From Arthrobacter rhizophilus (lineage in GTDB: Bacteria; Actinomycetota; Actinomycetes; Actinomycetales; Micrococcaceae), in contig NZ_JAPFFT010000011.1 of assembly GCF_026241105.1 (NCBI RefSeq), positions 62,001 through 126,000 on the forward strand: DNA of 64,000 nucleotides, written 5' to 3'. A model generated the notes under the pieces. It was not told the DNA's origin, did no database searches, and saw only the letters and a list, made by a program, of their open reading frames with translations. Positions 33,551 to 42,589 of this stretch are shown piece after piece. Each line of letters starts with the position of its first letter. Within the stretch, counting starts at the first letter, position 1. Made by a program: the position numbers and the translations under genes.

Positions 33551-33600
33551 CTAGGGGAGGGCGGTACGGCAACCAAACCCGAGCCCGGAATCCAACGAAA

Positions 33601-33630
33601 AAGACCCGCACCGGTCCCGGTGCGGGTCTT
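33601..33630 (-). terminator. Terminator of tRNA-Arg
   Basis: A 14-bp perfect stem aagacccgcaccgg (33601-33614) / ccggtgcgggtctt (33617-33630) lies 8 bp beyond the 3' end of the tRNA and, on the minus strand, is followed by TTTT-rich sequence. Confidence 0.85.
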
Positions 33631-33637
33631 CTTTTTG

Positions 33638-33711
<74 letters not shown>

Positions 33712-33783
33712 ATTTTCGTGATTCTCGGGATTTTCAAACTCGTTCCCCCCTCGAACCTCAATAAACTTTACGCGAGATCCCTG

Positions 33784-33845
33784 TTGGTGCCAAATCGACG
33801 TGGTGTAATCTGCCTAACTAGACCGGTCTATGTGACCTTAGTCAC
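33784..33845 (+). promoter_or_regulatory. Probable pckG promoter with two adjacent palindromes
   Basis: A candidate promoter TTGGTG (33784-33789) and TAATCT (33806-33811, 16-bp spacer) is followed by a perfect 12-bp palindrome TAGACCGGTCTA (33819-33830) and then GTGAC-CTTA-GTCAC (33832-33845). The palindromes lie where a repressor would block transcription. The regulators are not identifiable from sequence. About 150 bp of leader separates this from the pckG start. Confidence 0.5.
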
Positions 33846-33994
33846 TAAAATTGAGGAATCCCCGACGCGGATCCTTGATTTTTAGGGGTTTTGCTCCGAA
33901 ATGGTCAAGAGATCCCACGTCCGAACCCAGATTGGTCTACTCCGCGACCCCTAGCATTTAGGACACACCACTGAACCCGAGGAAGGGAACCACG

Positions 33995-35830
33995 ATGGGC
34001 GATCTGGCGCGACTGCCGCTGCTTGAGAAGGCACCTACTACGCATGCACGTCTGCTGGCCTGGGTGGAGGAAGTAGCCGAGCTGACACAGCCGGACCGCA
34101 TCCACTGGGTTGACGGCAGCGAAGCTGAAAACAAGAAGCTGACCGACGAACTCGTCGCCGCCGGCACCCTGAAGAGGCTGAACCAGGAGCTCTTCCCCAA
34201 CTCTTTCGCTGCATTCTCTGATCCCGCGGACGTAGCCCGCGTGGAAGAGCAGACCTTCATCTGCTCCGAGAAGGAGCACGACGCCGGCTTCACCAACAAC
34301 TGGATGGCTCCGGCCGAGATGAAGCAGAAGCTGCGCGGACTGTTCGCCGGCTCCATGCGTGGCCGCACCATGTACGTCATTCCGTTCGTCATGGGCCACC
34401 TGGATGCTGAAGACCCCAAGTTCGGCGTCGAGATCACCGATTCCGCCTACGTTGTTGCCTCGATGCGCATCATGGCCCGCATCGGCACCGACGTCCTGGA
34501 ACGTATCACCCAGACCGACGCGTTCTTTGTCCCTGCACTGCACTCCCTGGGCGCTCCGCTGGAAGCCGGCCAGGCAGACGTTGCGTGGCCTTGCAACCCG
34601 GACAAGTGGATCGTGCACTTCCCGGAAGAACGCTCCATCTGGTCGTTCGGCTCGGGCTACGGCGGCAATGCCCTCCTTGGCAAGAAGTGCTACGCCTTGC
34701 GCATCGCGTCTGTCATGGCCCGTGACGAAGGCTGGCTGGCCGAGCACATGCTCATCCTGAAGCTGACTTCGCCTGAGCAGAAGACCTACTACATCTCTGC
34801 GGCGTTCCCCTCCGCTTGCGGCAAGACCAACCTCGCGCTGCTCGACCCCACCATCAAGGGCTGGAAGGTGGAGACCCTCGGCGACGACATCACCTGGATG
34901 CGCTTCGGCAAGGAAGGCGAACTCCGTGCGGTCAACCCCGAGGCCGGCTTGTTCGGCGTCGCTCCCGGCACCGGTTGGGGCACCAACCCCAACGCCATGC
35001 GCGCCATCGCCAAGGGCAACAGCATCTTCACCAATGTTGCTTTGACCGACGACGGCGGCGTTTGGTGGGAGGGCATGACGGAGGAAACTCCGGCGCATCT
35101 GACTGACTGGCAGGGCAACTCGTGGACCCGGGGCTCCGACAAGCCTGCGGCACACCCGAATTCCCGCTTCTGCACGCCGATCGACCAGATCGACATGCTC
35201 GCCGAGGAGTACTTCAGCCCCGAAGGTGTGGAACTCTCCGCGATTCTGTTCGGCGGGCGCCGCAAGACCACCATCCCGCTCGTCACCGAGGCCCGCGACT
35301 GGTCTAACGGCATCTTCATGGGTTCCACGCTGTCCTCGGAGACCACCGCTGCTGCGGCCGGTGCCGTCGGCGTCGTGCGTCGCGACCCCATGGCCATGCT
35401 GCCGTTCATCGGCTACGACGCAGGTGACTACCTGAACCACTGGGTGAACCTGTCCGCCAAGGCGAACTCACTTGGACAAAACCGACTGCCCAAGATCTTC
35501 CTGGTCAACTGGTTCCGCCGCACTGCCGAGGGTGGCTTCGCATGGCCCGGCTTCGGTGACAACGCCCGTGTCCTCAAGTGGGCCATTGAACGCCTCGAAG
35601 GCAAGGCCGACGCGGTCGAGACTCCCATCGGCTTCGTTCCGACCGGCGAGTCCATCGATCTCGAAGGCTTGGACATGACCCCCGCCGAGGTGGAAGCGGC
35701 AGTTCGCGTCGACCCCGCCGAGTGGAAGACCGAACTGGCATCGATCGAGGAATGGTACGCAAAGTTCGGCGATTCCCTGCCGGCCGCGCTGTTGTCCGAA
35801 CTCGAAGGCCTGAAGTCCCGCCTGGCCTAG
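33995..35830 (+). CDS. pckG: Phosphoenolpyruvate carboxykinase (GTP)
   Basis: The 611-residue enzyme has the GTP-type PEPCK hallmarks: the P-loop [11 protein letters not shown] (about 271-281), [20 protein letters not shown], the metal and substrate segment [20 protein letters not shown], and [12 protein letters not shown]. It converts oxaloacetate plus GTP to PEP in gluconeogenesis from organic acids; length is typical. AGGAAGG lies seven bases before the ATG. A palindrome pair in the leader suggests repression in some carbon states. It is monocistronic, with a strong hairpin after the stop. Confidence 0.97.
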   Translation: MGDLARLPLLEKAPTTHARLLAWVEEVAELTQPDRIHWVDGSEAENKKLTDELVAAGTLKRLNQELFPNSFAAFSDPADVARVEEQTFICSEKEHDAGFTNNWMAPAEMKQKLRGLFAGSMRGRTMYVIPFVMGHLDAEDPKFGVEITDSAYVVASMRIMARIGTDVLERITQTDAFFVPALHSLGAPLEAGQADVAWPCNPDKWIVHFPEERSIWSFGSGYGGNALLGKKCYALRIASVMARDEGWLAEHMLILKLTSPEQKTYYISAAFPSACGKTNLALLDPTIKGWKVETLGDDITWMRFGKEGELRAVNPEAGLFGVAPGTGWGTNPNAMRAIAKGNSIFTNVALTDDGGVWWEGMTEETPAHLTDWQGNSWTRGSDKPAAHPNSRFCTPIDQIDMLAEEYFSPEGVELSAILFGGRRKTTIPLVTEARDWSNGIFMGSTLSSETTAAAAGAVGVVRRDPMAMLPFIGYDAGDYLNHWVNLSAKANSLGQNRLPKIFLVNWFRRTAEGGFAWPGFGDNARVLKWAIERLEGKADAVETPIGFVPTGESIDLEGLDMTPAEVEAAVRVDPAEWKTELASIEEWYAKFGDSLPAALLSELEGLKSRLA

Positions 35831-35848
35831 ACCACCAGTCCCCGTAAG

Positions 35849-35890
35849 ACGGCGGTCCCGCACCTTGCGCTCAAGGTGCGGGACCGCCGT
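35849..35890 (+). terminator. Terminator of pckG
   Basis: An 18-bp perfect stem acggcggtcccgcacctt (35849-35866) pairs with 35873-35890 across a 6-nt loop, followed by CGTTTCCTT. Confidence 0.85.
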
Positions 35891-35940
35891 CGTTTCCTTG
35901 ATTCCAGCCATTGTGCCGCGCAAGCGGCGAGAGTAGCTTT

Positions 35941-35961
35941 TAGAGAACCAGCAGTTCTCTA
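35941..35961. promoter_or_regulatory. Operator palindrome before the MFS/PEP-enzyme/TetR operon
   Basis: TAGAGAAC (35941-35948) and GTTCTCTA (35954-35961) are perfect inverted repeats with a 5-bp spacer, ending 17 bp before the MFS start. The TetR protein encoded at the end of this operon is the likely ligand. No rifamycin-associated element of the known GGGGCTTGC type is present. Confidence 0.7.
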
Positions 35962-35978
35962 ATTTCCGGGACCGGGCC

Positions 35979-37556
35979 ATGGACGATGCCCAGCAGCACA
36001 CCAAGAGAGTCCACTCTGCCATCAGGACTGCGCTGCCGGGCATCCTGTTGGTGATGTTCCTCGGCGCGCTGGACCAAACTGTCATGGCCTCGGCCCTGCC
36101 GACCGTCGCCGGGGAGCTGGGCGGCCTGGATCAGATGTCCACCATCATCACCGGCTACCTTGTCGCCGCCACGGCCGCCATGCCGCTGACAGGCAAACTT
36201 GGCGACGCTTTCGGGCGCAAACGGATCCTGCAGGCTTCCCTTATCTTCTTCATCATCGGCGCGGGACTGTGCTCGCTGGCGCAGTCCGTGCCGCAGCTCA
36301 TCGCCTTCCGCGCGGTTCAGGGCATCGGTGGCGGAGGGCTCATGATCGGTGCGCAATCGGTCATCGGCGAACTAGTCAGTCCCCGCGAGCGCGGCAGGCT
36401 TCTGGGCATCATCGGCGCAGCCTTCGTCATGGCCGCGGTGACCGGACCTTTGGCAGGCGGCGCGGTGGTGGACCATTTCTCGTGGCGCTGGATCTTCTAC
36501 TTCTACGTTCCGCTCGGCTTGGCTGCCCTTGCCGTGGTGACGTTTACCTTACGGCTCCCGGTCACCCCGCGCGGACGACGCGTGGACTATGGAGGCGCGG
36601 CCTTACTGGGTCTTGCCATCGTCGCAGTGATCTTCCTGTCCAGCGGTGGCAGCTACGCCGGGCCGGTTTGGGTGGCTCCGGTCCTCGGCGCGGTGGCTCT
36701 TGTGGCGTTGGCCGCCTGGCTGTTCAGGGCGCGCCGCACGGTTGATCCGATCATCCCCTTGTCCCTGTTCCGGGACCCTGCCTTTGCCATACCGACCGCG
36801 GTGAGTTTCCTGGTCGGCTTTGCGATGTTCGCCACGCTGAATTACCTTCCGGCGTTCTTGCAGGTGGGGATGGGCATGTCGGCCACTGCGTCCGGCGGCA
36901 TGCTGATTGCGTTGATGGTTGGCTTTCTGCTCACGACGTCGGGATCCGGCGCACTGATCACCCTCACCGGGCGCTACAAGCTGTATCCGGTGGCCGGAAC
37001 GCTCCTTGCGGTTCCCGGAATCTGGCTTTTCAGCACCATGGACTCGGGTAGCAGCCCGTGGCTCGTCCTGCTCTCCATGCTGCTTCTCGGGCTGGGAATT
37101 GGGCTCGTCATGCAGGTCATGGTGCTGGTGGTGCAGAACTCCGTGGAGCGCCGCGACCTGGGTGCTGCGACGTCCACGGTGACCTTTCTCCGCCAAGTGG
37201 GTGCCGCCGTCGGCGTGGCTGTCTTGGGTTCCCTGATCACGGCGCGATTCGCCGCGGCGGTCCCGGCCCCGCTGGCCGCCGCTTTGGGCGACCGCATCAA
37301 ATCCTTGACGCCCAAGGCCCTGGAAGCCCTGCCGGCCGCGGACCGCATCGCGGTTGCCCAGGCATTCGGCCATGCGGTTCCGCCGGTTTTCGGGTTTGCC
37401 GCGGTGGTGTTGGCTGTGGCGTTCGTATTGACGCTTTTCCTCCCCGAGCGGGAACTGCGGACCACCGCTCACGCAGATACCACCCGCTCCGACGCCGCAA
37501 TCCCGGAAGCCTCCGACCCCGCCGACAGCACCGCACCAGGAGCCCAAAATGACTGA
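35979..37556 (+). CDS. MFS drug exporter, DHA2 (EmrB/QacA) family
   Basis: The 525-residue transporter has 14 predicted helices with LFLGALDQTVMASALPTVAG-type helix 1 (ALDQTVMASALP near residues 30-41), the loop GKLGDAFGRKRILQ, and the helix-5 motif VTGPLAGGAVVDHFSWRWIF. It should export a drug-like compound. Its last eight bases overlap the start of the PEP-utilising enzyme gene, so exporter and modifying enzyme are translationally coupled. A good operator palindrome lies just upstream. Confidence 0.9.
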   Translation: MDDAQQHTKRVHSAIRTALPGILLVMFLGALDQTVMASALPTVAGELGGLDQMSTIITGYLVAATAAMPLTGKLGDAFGRKRILQASLIFFIIGAGLCSLAQSVPQLIAFRAVQGIGGGGLMIGAQSVIGELVSPRERGRLLGIIGAAFVMAAVTGPLAGGAVVDHFSWRWIFYFYVPLGLAALAVVTFTLRLPVTPRGRRVDYGGAALLGLAIVAVIFLSSGGSYAGPVWVAPVLGAVALVALAAWLFRARRTVDPIIPLSLFRDPAFAIPTAVSFLVGFAMFATLNYLPAFLQVGMGMSATASGGMLIALMVGFLLTTSGSGALITLTGRYKLYPVAGTLLAVPGIWLFSTMDSGSSPWLVLLSMLLLGLGIGLVMQVMVLVVQNSVERRDLGAATSTVTFLRQVGAAVGVAVLGSLITARFAAAVPAPLAAALGDRIKSLTPKALEALPAADRIAVAQAFGHAVPPVFGFAAVVLAVAFVLTLFLPERELRTTAHADTTRSDAAIPEASDPADSTAPGAQND

Positions 37557-40110
37557 GCAAACCGCAGCCCCCTTGGCCGATTTTGGCGCTAGGGACATCG
37601 CCGCCGCGGGCGGTAAGGGCGCCGCTTTGGGGGAGCTTGTGCGCCAGGGGTTTCCGGTGCCGCCGGGCTTCATCATCACCACGGGCGCGTTCCTGTCCTT
37701 CCTGGCGGAAACGAAAGTGGGGGTGGAGCTGGACGTCCTGCTGTCCAGGGAGCCCGGCGCAGCGCCCGACGCCGGAGCGTCCGACGGCGGTTACAGAACC
37801 GGCGGCGCCGCCATCCGGGCCCTCTTTGCCGGGGCGGAAATGCCCGGTTCGCCGCGGCATGAGATCCTCGATTCGTATGCGAAGCTGGGCGGCGGAGCTG
37901 TCGCAGTCCGGTCCAGTGCCACGGCGGAGGATCTGCCGGGTGCCGCGTTTGCCGGCCAGCAGGATACCTACCTCAACGTGCTTGGCGAGGACGACGTGGT
38001 CCAGGCGGTGGTCGCTTGTTGGGCGTCGTTGTGGACCGACCGGGCCATGGCCTACCGCCGACGGCAGGGGATCGACCCGCACGAGGTGGCTATCGCCGTC
38101 GTCGTACAAAAAATGGTGCCGGCGGCCATGGCGGGTGTCATGTTTACTGCGAATCCGGTCACGGGCGAGCGGGGTGAAATCGTGGTGGACGCGAATCCCG
38201 GGCTGGGGGAGGCCGTGGTCTCGGGCAGGGTGACGCCGGAGCACTACGTCCTGGACCGTTGGGGAAAGGTTCTTGGCTTCAGGCCGGGCGGCCGCGAGGT
38301 GGTGATCAGCGCGGCAGCGGGCGGTGGGACGCGGGAAAGGGCTGGTACGCCCGCCGCCAAGCCAGGGCTCGTCGCAGGGCAATTGGCGGAGCTGGCCCGG
38401 TTGGGACAGGAAGCCCAGCAGCATTTCGGGCGGCCACAGGACATCGAGTGGGCTATGGCCGGAGGCGTGATGTACGTGCTGCAGTCGCGCCCGATGACCG
38501 CACTCCCGCCGCAACCGCCCAGCCTCAACGCGGTCCAACGGCGGGTGGGGCCGTTCTTCATCGAGATGTTCCAGGAACGGCCGTATCCGTTGGACGTCTC
38601 CGGGTGGATGAGCCGGGGAATCCTGGCCATGTTGCAGGGGATGGCCGGGAGCGTGGGCGTGGTCTTCCCGAAGGTTGAGGAGTTGTTGCCGGAAGACGAC
38701 GGCGTGGTGGTGCAGCTCATTCCGCCGGTGCCGCGCCCGACCATCCGCACGCTCGCCGCACCCGTGTCTTTGCTGCGTCGGTCAAGGCAATTCAAGCCCG
38801 AAGCGTGGACCCAAGATCCGCGCTTCGCCCTCTTCCTTGGCAATGTCGAACGGCTCAACGGCAAGGATCTCGGTCCGCTGCGATGGGGTGCGGTCATTGC
38901 TTTCCTGGAGGGATGCTTCGCGACGATGCGGGGTATCACGGACTTGAGGGTCTCCTACCTGCCCGGCATTCTGGTGCCGGCGCTGAAGATGCGCTTCATG
39001 CTCCTGTTCCTCGGCAAGACAAGGCTTGCGCCTGCGCTGATCGCTGGGGCGGAAACCCGGACGAGCCAGGCGAATCGGGCACTTGAACGGCTCGCTTCCC
39101 TAGCGGCAGAGGACTTGAGCTTGTCACACGCCTTTCTCGAAGCAGACCCCCGCCAACTGGTGGACCTGGTGGAAAAGGATCCCGAGCATCGTGCTTTCAG
39201 GGAAGCCTTCGAGGCATTTCAGCTCGAATACGGCCACCGGGAAACCACCAGCGTTGTCCTGAGTAGTTCGCCCACCTGGTCCGATGCCCCCGAAGTGGTG
39301 CTTGGGCTGGTGAAAGCCATGTCCGGAGAGCGGCACCAAACGGACGACCAGACCGGGACGGCGCTTGCGGAGTTGACGCGTCACCCGGCTCTCCGTTACG
39401 AACCAGTGAGACGGACGGTGCTCGCCGCCGTCGAATCCGCGCGAGCCGGAATGGCGTTCCGCGAGGACAGCCACTTCTACGCCACCAAGGTCATCCCGCC
39501 CATCCGCCGCGCCTACCGGGAGCTCGGCCGCCGGTTGGTGTTGGCTGGCGTGATCGACGAACCCGACGACATCTATCACCTGCGGTTCGAGGAATTGGAA
39601 TCCATCATGGATGCGGACGACGGCGGTGCGCTGCCAACTTCCCTACGGGATCGTTACCGGCCGCTGGTGCTGGCGCGCGCGGCCAAACGGCGCGAGTTGG
39701 AGGGTATTCCGCTGCTTGATCCGGCTTTGCTCTTTGGCCGAGATCACCGTGTTCGAGGCCGCCGCGTGTCAGGGGCACTTGTCTCCGGTACTCCGGCCAG
39801 CCGCGGCCAAGCAAGCGGGATTGTCCGCGTGATCCGTGGGCCGGCCGAGTTCGGCCGGCTCCGCAGCGGCGAAATCCTGGTCTGCCCGTACACCAACCCT
39901 GCTTGGACCCCGTTGTTCCAACGGGCCGCCGCGGTTGTAGTGGATGCCGGCGGACTCGGCTCCCATGCGGCGATCGTGGCCAGGGAATACGGAATTCCGG
40001 CAGTCATGGGCACAGGTTCGGGAACCAGCGTCTTGGCCGACGGGCAGTGGGTGCTCGTCGACGGGAATCTGGGAGTGGTCCTGCCGGCCGCTTCGTCGGG
40101 GAGTGTTTGA
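37549..40110 (+). CDS. PEP-synthase-like phosphotransferase, possible rifampin phosphotransferase
   Basis: The 853-residue protein has three domains. An N-terminal ATP-grasp has GGKGAALGELVRQGFPVPPG, AVRSSATAEDLPGAAFAGQQ, NPVTGERGEIVVDANPGLGE and IEWAMAGGVMYVLQSRPMT. A divergent middle domain of about 400 residues follows. A C-terminal swivelling domain has the phospho-carrier histidine in GGLGSHAAIVAREYGIPAVM (His about 806). Length and domain order fit rifampin phosphotransferase (RPH, about 865 residues), which uses ATP to phosphorylate rifamycins; the middle domain decides the substrate and cannot be confirmed by eye. Coupling to an MFS exporter and a TetR gene favours a drug-modifying role over a metabolic PEP synthase. 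Confidence 0.8.
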   Translation: MTEQTAAPLADFGARDIAAAGGKGAALGELVRQGFPVPPGFIITTGAFLSFLAETKVGVELDVLLSREPGAAPDAGASDGGYRTGGAAIRALFAGAEMPGSPRHEILDSYAKLGGGAVAVRSSATAEDLPGAAFAGQQDTYLNVLGEDDVVQAVVACWASLWTDRAMAYRRRQGIDPHEVAIAVVVQKMVPAAMAGVMFTANPVTGERGEIVVDANPGLGEAVVSGRVTPEHYVLDRWGKVLGFRPGGREVVISAAAGGGTRERAGTPAAKPGLVAGQLAELARLGQEAQQHFGRPQDIEWAMAGGVMYVLQSRPMTALPPQPPSLNAVQRRVGPFFIEMFQERPYPLDVSGWMSRGILAMLQGMAGSVGVVFPKVEELLPEDDGVVVQLIPPVPRPTIRTLAAPVSLLRRSRQFKPEAWTQDPRFALFLGNVERLNGKDLGPLRWGAVIAFLEGCFATMRGITDLRVSYLPGILVPALKMRFMLLFLGKTRLAPALIAGAETRTSQANRALERLASLAAEDLSLSHAFLEADPRQLVDLVEKDPEHRAFREAFEAFQLEYGHRETTSVVLSSSPTWSDAPEVVLGLVKAMSGERHQTDDQTGTALAELTRHPALRYEPVRRTVLAAVESARAGMAFREDSHFYATKVIPPIRRAYRELGRRLVLAGVIDEPDDIYHLRFEELESIMDADDGGALPTSLRDRYRPLVLARAAKRRELEGIPLLDPALLFGRDHRVRGRRVSGALVSGTPASRGQASGIVRVIRGPAEFGRLRSGEILVCPYTNPAWTPLFQRAAAVVVDAGGLGSHAAIVAREYGIPAVMGTGSGTSVLADGQWVLVDGNLGVVLPAASSGSV

Positions 40111-40111
40111 C

Positions 40112-40768
40112 ATGGCGGAGGAGCGGGACCTTTCGGCGGAACGGCAGGACCACCGCAAGCTGCCGCGCCGGCGCGGAGCCGCCCTGAACAGTGCAATTTT
40201 CGAAGCTGTCCGGGCGGAGATCGCTGAATTCGGGTACGCCGCTCTGACCATGGACAGCGTCGCGGATCGCGCCCGGGCGAGCAAAGCCTCGCTCTATCGG
40301 CGGTGGCCCGGGCGCGCGGCGTTGGTGCTCGAGGCGGCCTACGACGCCATGCCCAGTCCTTCGTCCGCGCCGGATATGGGTAGCCTGCGTGAGGACGCCC
40401 TGGCGATCCTGAGGCTAGTAGCGCAACAGCTGGAAGGAGCAGTGGGGCAAGCCATGCGCGGGCTATTGGGGGAAGCGCTCCAGAACCCAGCGGTGGCTGC
40501 TGAAGTCCACGAGTACACGCGCGGCAACGTAGGAAAGATCATGCGAGCCATCATTGAGCAGGCTGCGGCGCGCGGCGAATGCGATCCCAACGTGGCCACG
40601 GAGACAAGAATCGAGGCCGGCCCCGCCTTGCTGCGGCAGCGGTTCATTTTCTCGGGAGCACCGATCGATGCCGATTTCCTGGTGAAGGTGGTGGACGAGG
40701 TGATGCTGCCGCTGCTGCTAGTCAGGCCGCCAGGCTTGGTTGTCAGCCCGCCGGGGACGGCGGGCTGA
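40112..40768 (+). CDS. TetR-family regulator of the exporter/phosphotransferase operon
   Basis: The 218-residue protein has a TetR helix-turn-helix (NSAIFEAVRAEIAEFGYAAL, TMDSVADRARASKASLYRRW) and a TetR_C-like ligand domain. The ATG at 40112 starts one base after the upstream stop, with GGGGAG eight bases before. A longer reading in this frame from 39944 lies inside the preceding gene and is not coding. It is convergent with hmp. It probably binds the palindrome at 35941-35961. Confidence 0.87.
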   Translation: MAEERDLSAERQDHRKLPRRRGAALNSAIFEAVRAEIAEFGYAALTMDSVADRARASKASLYRRWPGRAALVLEAAYDAMPSPSSAPDMGSLREDALAILRLVAQQLEGAVGQAMRGLLGEALQNPAVAAEVHEYTRGNVGKIMRAIIEQAAARGECDPNVATETRIEAGPALLRQRFIFSGAPIDADFLVKVVDEVMLPLLLVRPPGLVVSPPGTAG

Positions 40769-40786
40769 CAACGGCGGTTAGGTGGG

Positions 40787-41947
40787 CTAGTTGGCCAGCC
40801 AGATGTCCGGTCCGAAGACCTCGTAGTGAATCTTCGTGGCAGGGATTCCGGCATTGATGGCTTCGTTGCGGATGTGCTTCATGAACGGCAGCGGCCCGCA
40901 CAGGTACAGCGAGGCGTCGGCCGGCAGGTCCACTTCGCGCAGTGACATGAAGCCGGCATTGGACCCGGGCTGCGGTTCCTCCAGCCAGAGCTGGAGTTCG
41001 GCTCCATCCAAGCGTTCGACGTCGTCCGTCATCTGACCGCGCAACGCCCAACTGTCCAGATTGCTCTCCGCGTGCAGGACCAGGACCTGGCGGTCCGAGC
41101 CGGAGTCTGCGAGCGAGCGCAGGATGGATGCCGTGGGTGTGCAGCCGATGCCGGCGGAGGCGAGGACCACTGGGCCGTTGCCGTCCTTCAGCGTGATCTC
41201 GCCATAGGGGTTGGAGATCTCGAGGACGTCGCCAACCTCTACGGTGTGGTGCAGCACGGGCGAGACTTCGCCGCCGTCGTCGATCTTGGTGGTGAAGCTT
41301 CGGCTGGTGCCGGCGTCGCCGGAAAGAGAGTACTGACGGACCTGGCGCAGGCCGTCCGGGAGCGTGACCTTGACGCTGATGTACTGGCCGGGCAGTGCTT
41401 CGGTGATGGGGGTATCGTCGGCCGGCTCGAGGGTGAAGGTCTTGGATCCGGTGCCGGCGGGAGTCTTGGACGCGACCTTCCAAGGGCTCCACATCTTTCC
41501 ATTGGCCTGCGCCGCGTAGAGTCCTTTTTCGATCTTGATCAGGGCGTCCGCCATGAGCCAGTAGACCTCTGTCCAGGCTTCGGCGATTTCAGGGGTGATG
41601 ACTTCGGCGAGATCCTCAGCGATGGCGGCGAAAAGGTGCTCGTAGACCACTTGGTACTGCGGCTCGGTTATCCCGAGTGAGGCGTGGCGGTGCGCGATGC
41701 GGGACAGCACTGTCTCCGGCAAGGTTCCCGGGTTGCTGATCAAATGGCTTGCAAAGGCGGCGATGCTTCCGGCCAGGGCCTGCTGCTGGTTGCCCGAGCG
41801 TTGGTTCGAACGGCTGAAGAGCCCATCGAGCAGTTCGGGGTGCGCAGCGAAGAGGCGGGCGTAGAACTTGGGGGTGATGTCGCCAATCCGGGAGCCGACG
41901 AGCGGCAACGTGGCTTCGATGACGGGGAAGGACTTGTCCGAGAGCAT
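40787..41947 (-). CDS. hmp: Flavohemoglobin, nitric oxide dioxygenase
   Basis: The 386-residue protein joins a globin domain (SRIGDITPKFYARLFAAHPEL; proximal His in LSRIAHRHASLGI) to a ferredoxin-reductase module with FAD motif RQYSLSGDAGTSRSF and NAD motifs VLASAGIGCTPTASILRSL and LYLCGPLPFMKHIR. It oxidises NO to nitrate with O2 and NAD(P)H in the cytoplasm. A clear NsrR-type operator lies 49 bp upstream and nsrR is the next gene upstream on the same strand. Confidence 0.95.
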   Translation of the reverse strand: MLSDKSFPVIEATLPLVGSRIGDITPKFYARLFAAHPELLDGLFSRSNQRSGNQQQALAGSIAAFASHLISNPGTLPETVLSRIAHRHASLGITEPQYQVVYEHLFAAIAEDLAEVITPEIAEAWTEVYWLMADALIKIEKGLYAAQANGKMWSPWKVASKTPAGTGSKTFTLEPADDTPITEALPGQYISVKVTLPDGLRQVRQYSLSGDAGTSRSFTTKIDDGGEVSPVLHHTVEVGDVLEISNPYGEITLKDGNGPVVLASAGIGCTPTASILRSLADSGSDRQVLVLHAESNLDSWALRGQMTDDVERLDGAELQLWLEEPQPGSNAGFMSLREVDLPADASLYLCGPLPFMKHIRNEAINAGIPATKIHYEVFGPDIWLAN

Positions 41948-41995
41948 GGGAACTCCTGTCGTAGTGGCCCGTGGGGTGCGAGCGGACCGGGATCA

Positions 41996-42020
41996 ATACT
42001 TGTATTTGAAATGCAAGTAT
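41996..42020. promoter_or_regulatory. NsrR operator upstream of hmp
   Basis: A 25-bp near-palindrome starts atacttgtattt and ends aaatgcaagtat around a central g, an 11-1-11 type dyad resembling the published NsrR consensus with (A/T)TGCATTT-like halves. It lies between nsrR and hmp, immediately before hmp. Confidence 0.85.
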
Positions 42021-42115
42021 CTTTAGTTAAGTTCTACACGCTGTAGAAGATTTTTGCCAATCGACAGGCCCAGGGACCTTCGGCGTGCGCAACCGCGCGG
42101 GCGCTTTCGTCTGGC

Positions 42116-42565
42116 TTACAGCCCGGGGCGCAACCCGATTGCCTGGAATACCGGCGTCATTTGCCGTAGGCGAGGCAGGGAAGAGACGACGACGTCGTCC
42201 AGCTCCCGGTAGAAGGCTTCCCGCGCACGGGCCAGCGCATGGCGCAAGCCGCATTCGGTAATGAGCGGGCAGTCGCCGTTGGTGGAATGGCACTCCGCGG
42301 GATCCGCCCTGGTATTCAGCTCCCGCAGGAGCTGGCCCACTGTGGCTTTCTGTCCGGCCGCGCTGAGCCGGGATCCGCCGTTGCGGCCACGCTCGACGTC
42401 GATCAGGCCCAGTTCCCGCAACCGAACGATGGCCTTGCTGACGTGGTGGTAAGGAGTCCCCACGGCGTCTGCGATGTTTTGGGTCGTCAGGAGTTCACCC
42501 ACGGGCGCGGACGACAGAACCAGAAGCGCGCGCAGGCTCACATCCGCGAAGGCATTGATCTTCAT
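42116..42565 (-). CDS. nsrR: NO-sensing Rrf2-family repressor
   Basis: The 149-residue protein has an Rrf2 winged helix (TQNIADAVGTPYHHVSKAIV, GLIDVERGRNGGSRLS) and the three iron-sulfur cysteines Cys92, Cys99 and Cys105 in ECHSTNGDCPLITECGL, as in NsrR. NO damage to the cluster should release it from the operator before hmp. It lies 168 bp upstream of hmp on the same strand. Confidence 0.93.
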   Translation of the reverse strand: MKINAFADVSLRALLVLSSAPVGELLTTQNIADAVGTPYHHVSKAIVRLRELGLIDVERGRNGGSRLSAAGQKATVGQLLRELNTRADPAECHSTNGDCPLITECGLRHALARAREAFYRELDDVVVSSLPRLRQMTPVFQAIGLRPGL

Positions 42566-42589
42566 GCCAATAAGCTTACGGAGTCAGGT

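Noticed and set aside
32946..33600. CRISPR-like clustering of repeats near tRNA-Arg
   Set aside because: Repeats are palindromic, of different families and irregularly spaced, with no uniform spacers and no cas genes.
33905..35440. 511-codon minus-strand frame opposite pckG
   Set aside because: Typical antisense shadow of a GC-rich gene; no recognisable domain, and pckG is unmistakable on the other strand.
35831..35978. Rifamycin-associated element upstream of the MFS/phosphotransferase operon
   Set aside because: The known GGGGCTTGC-type 19-bp element is not present; only the pckG terminator and the TAGAGAAC operator are seen.
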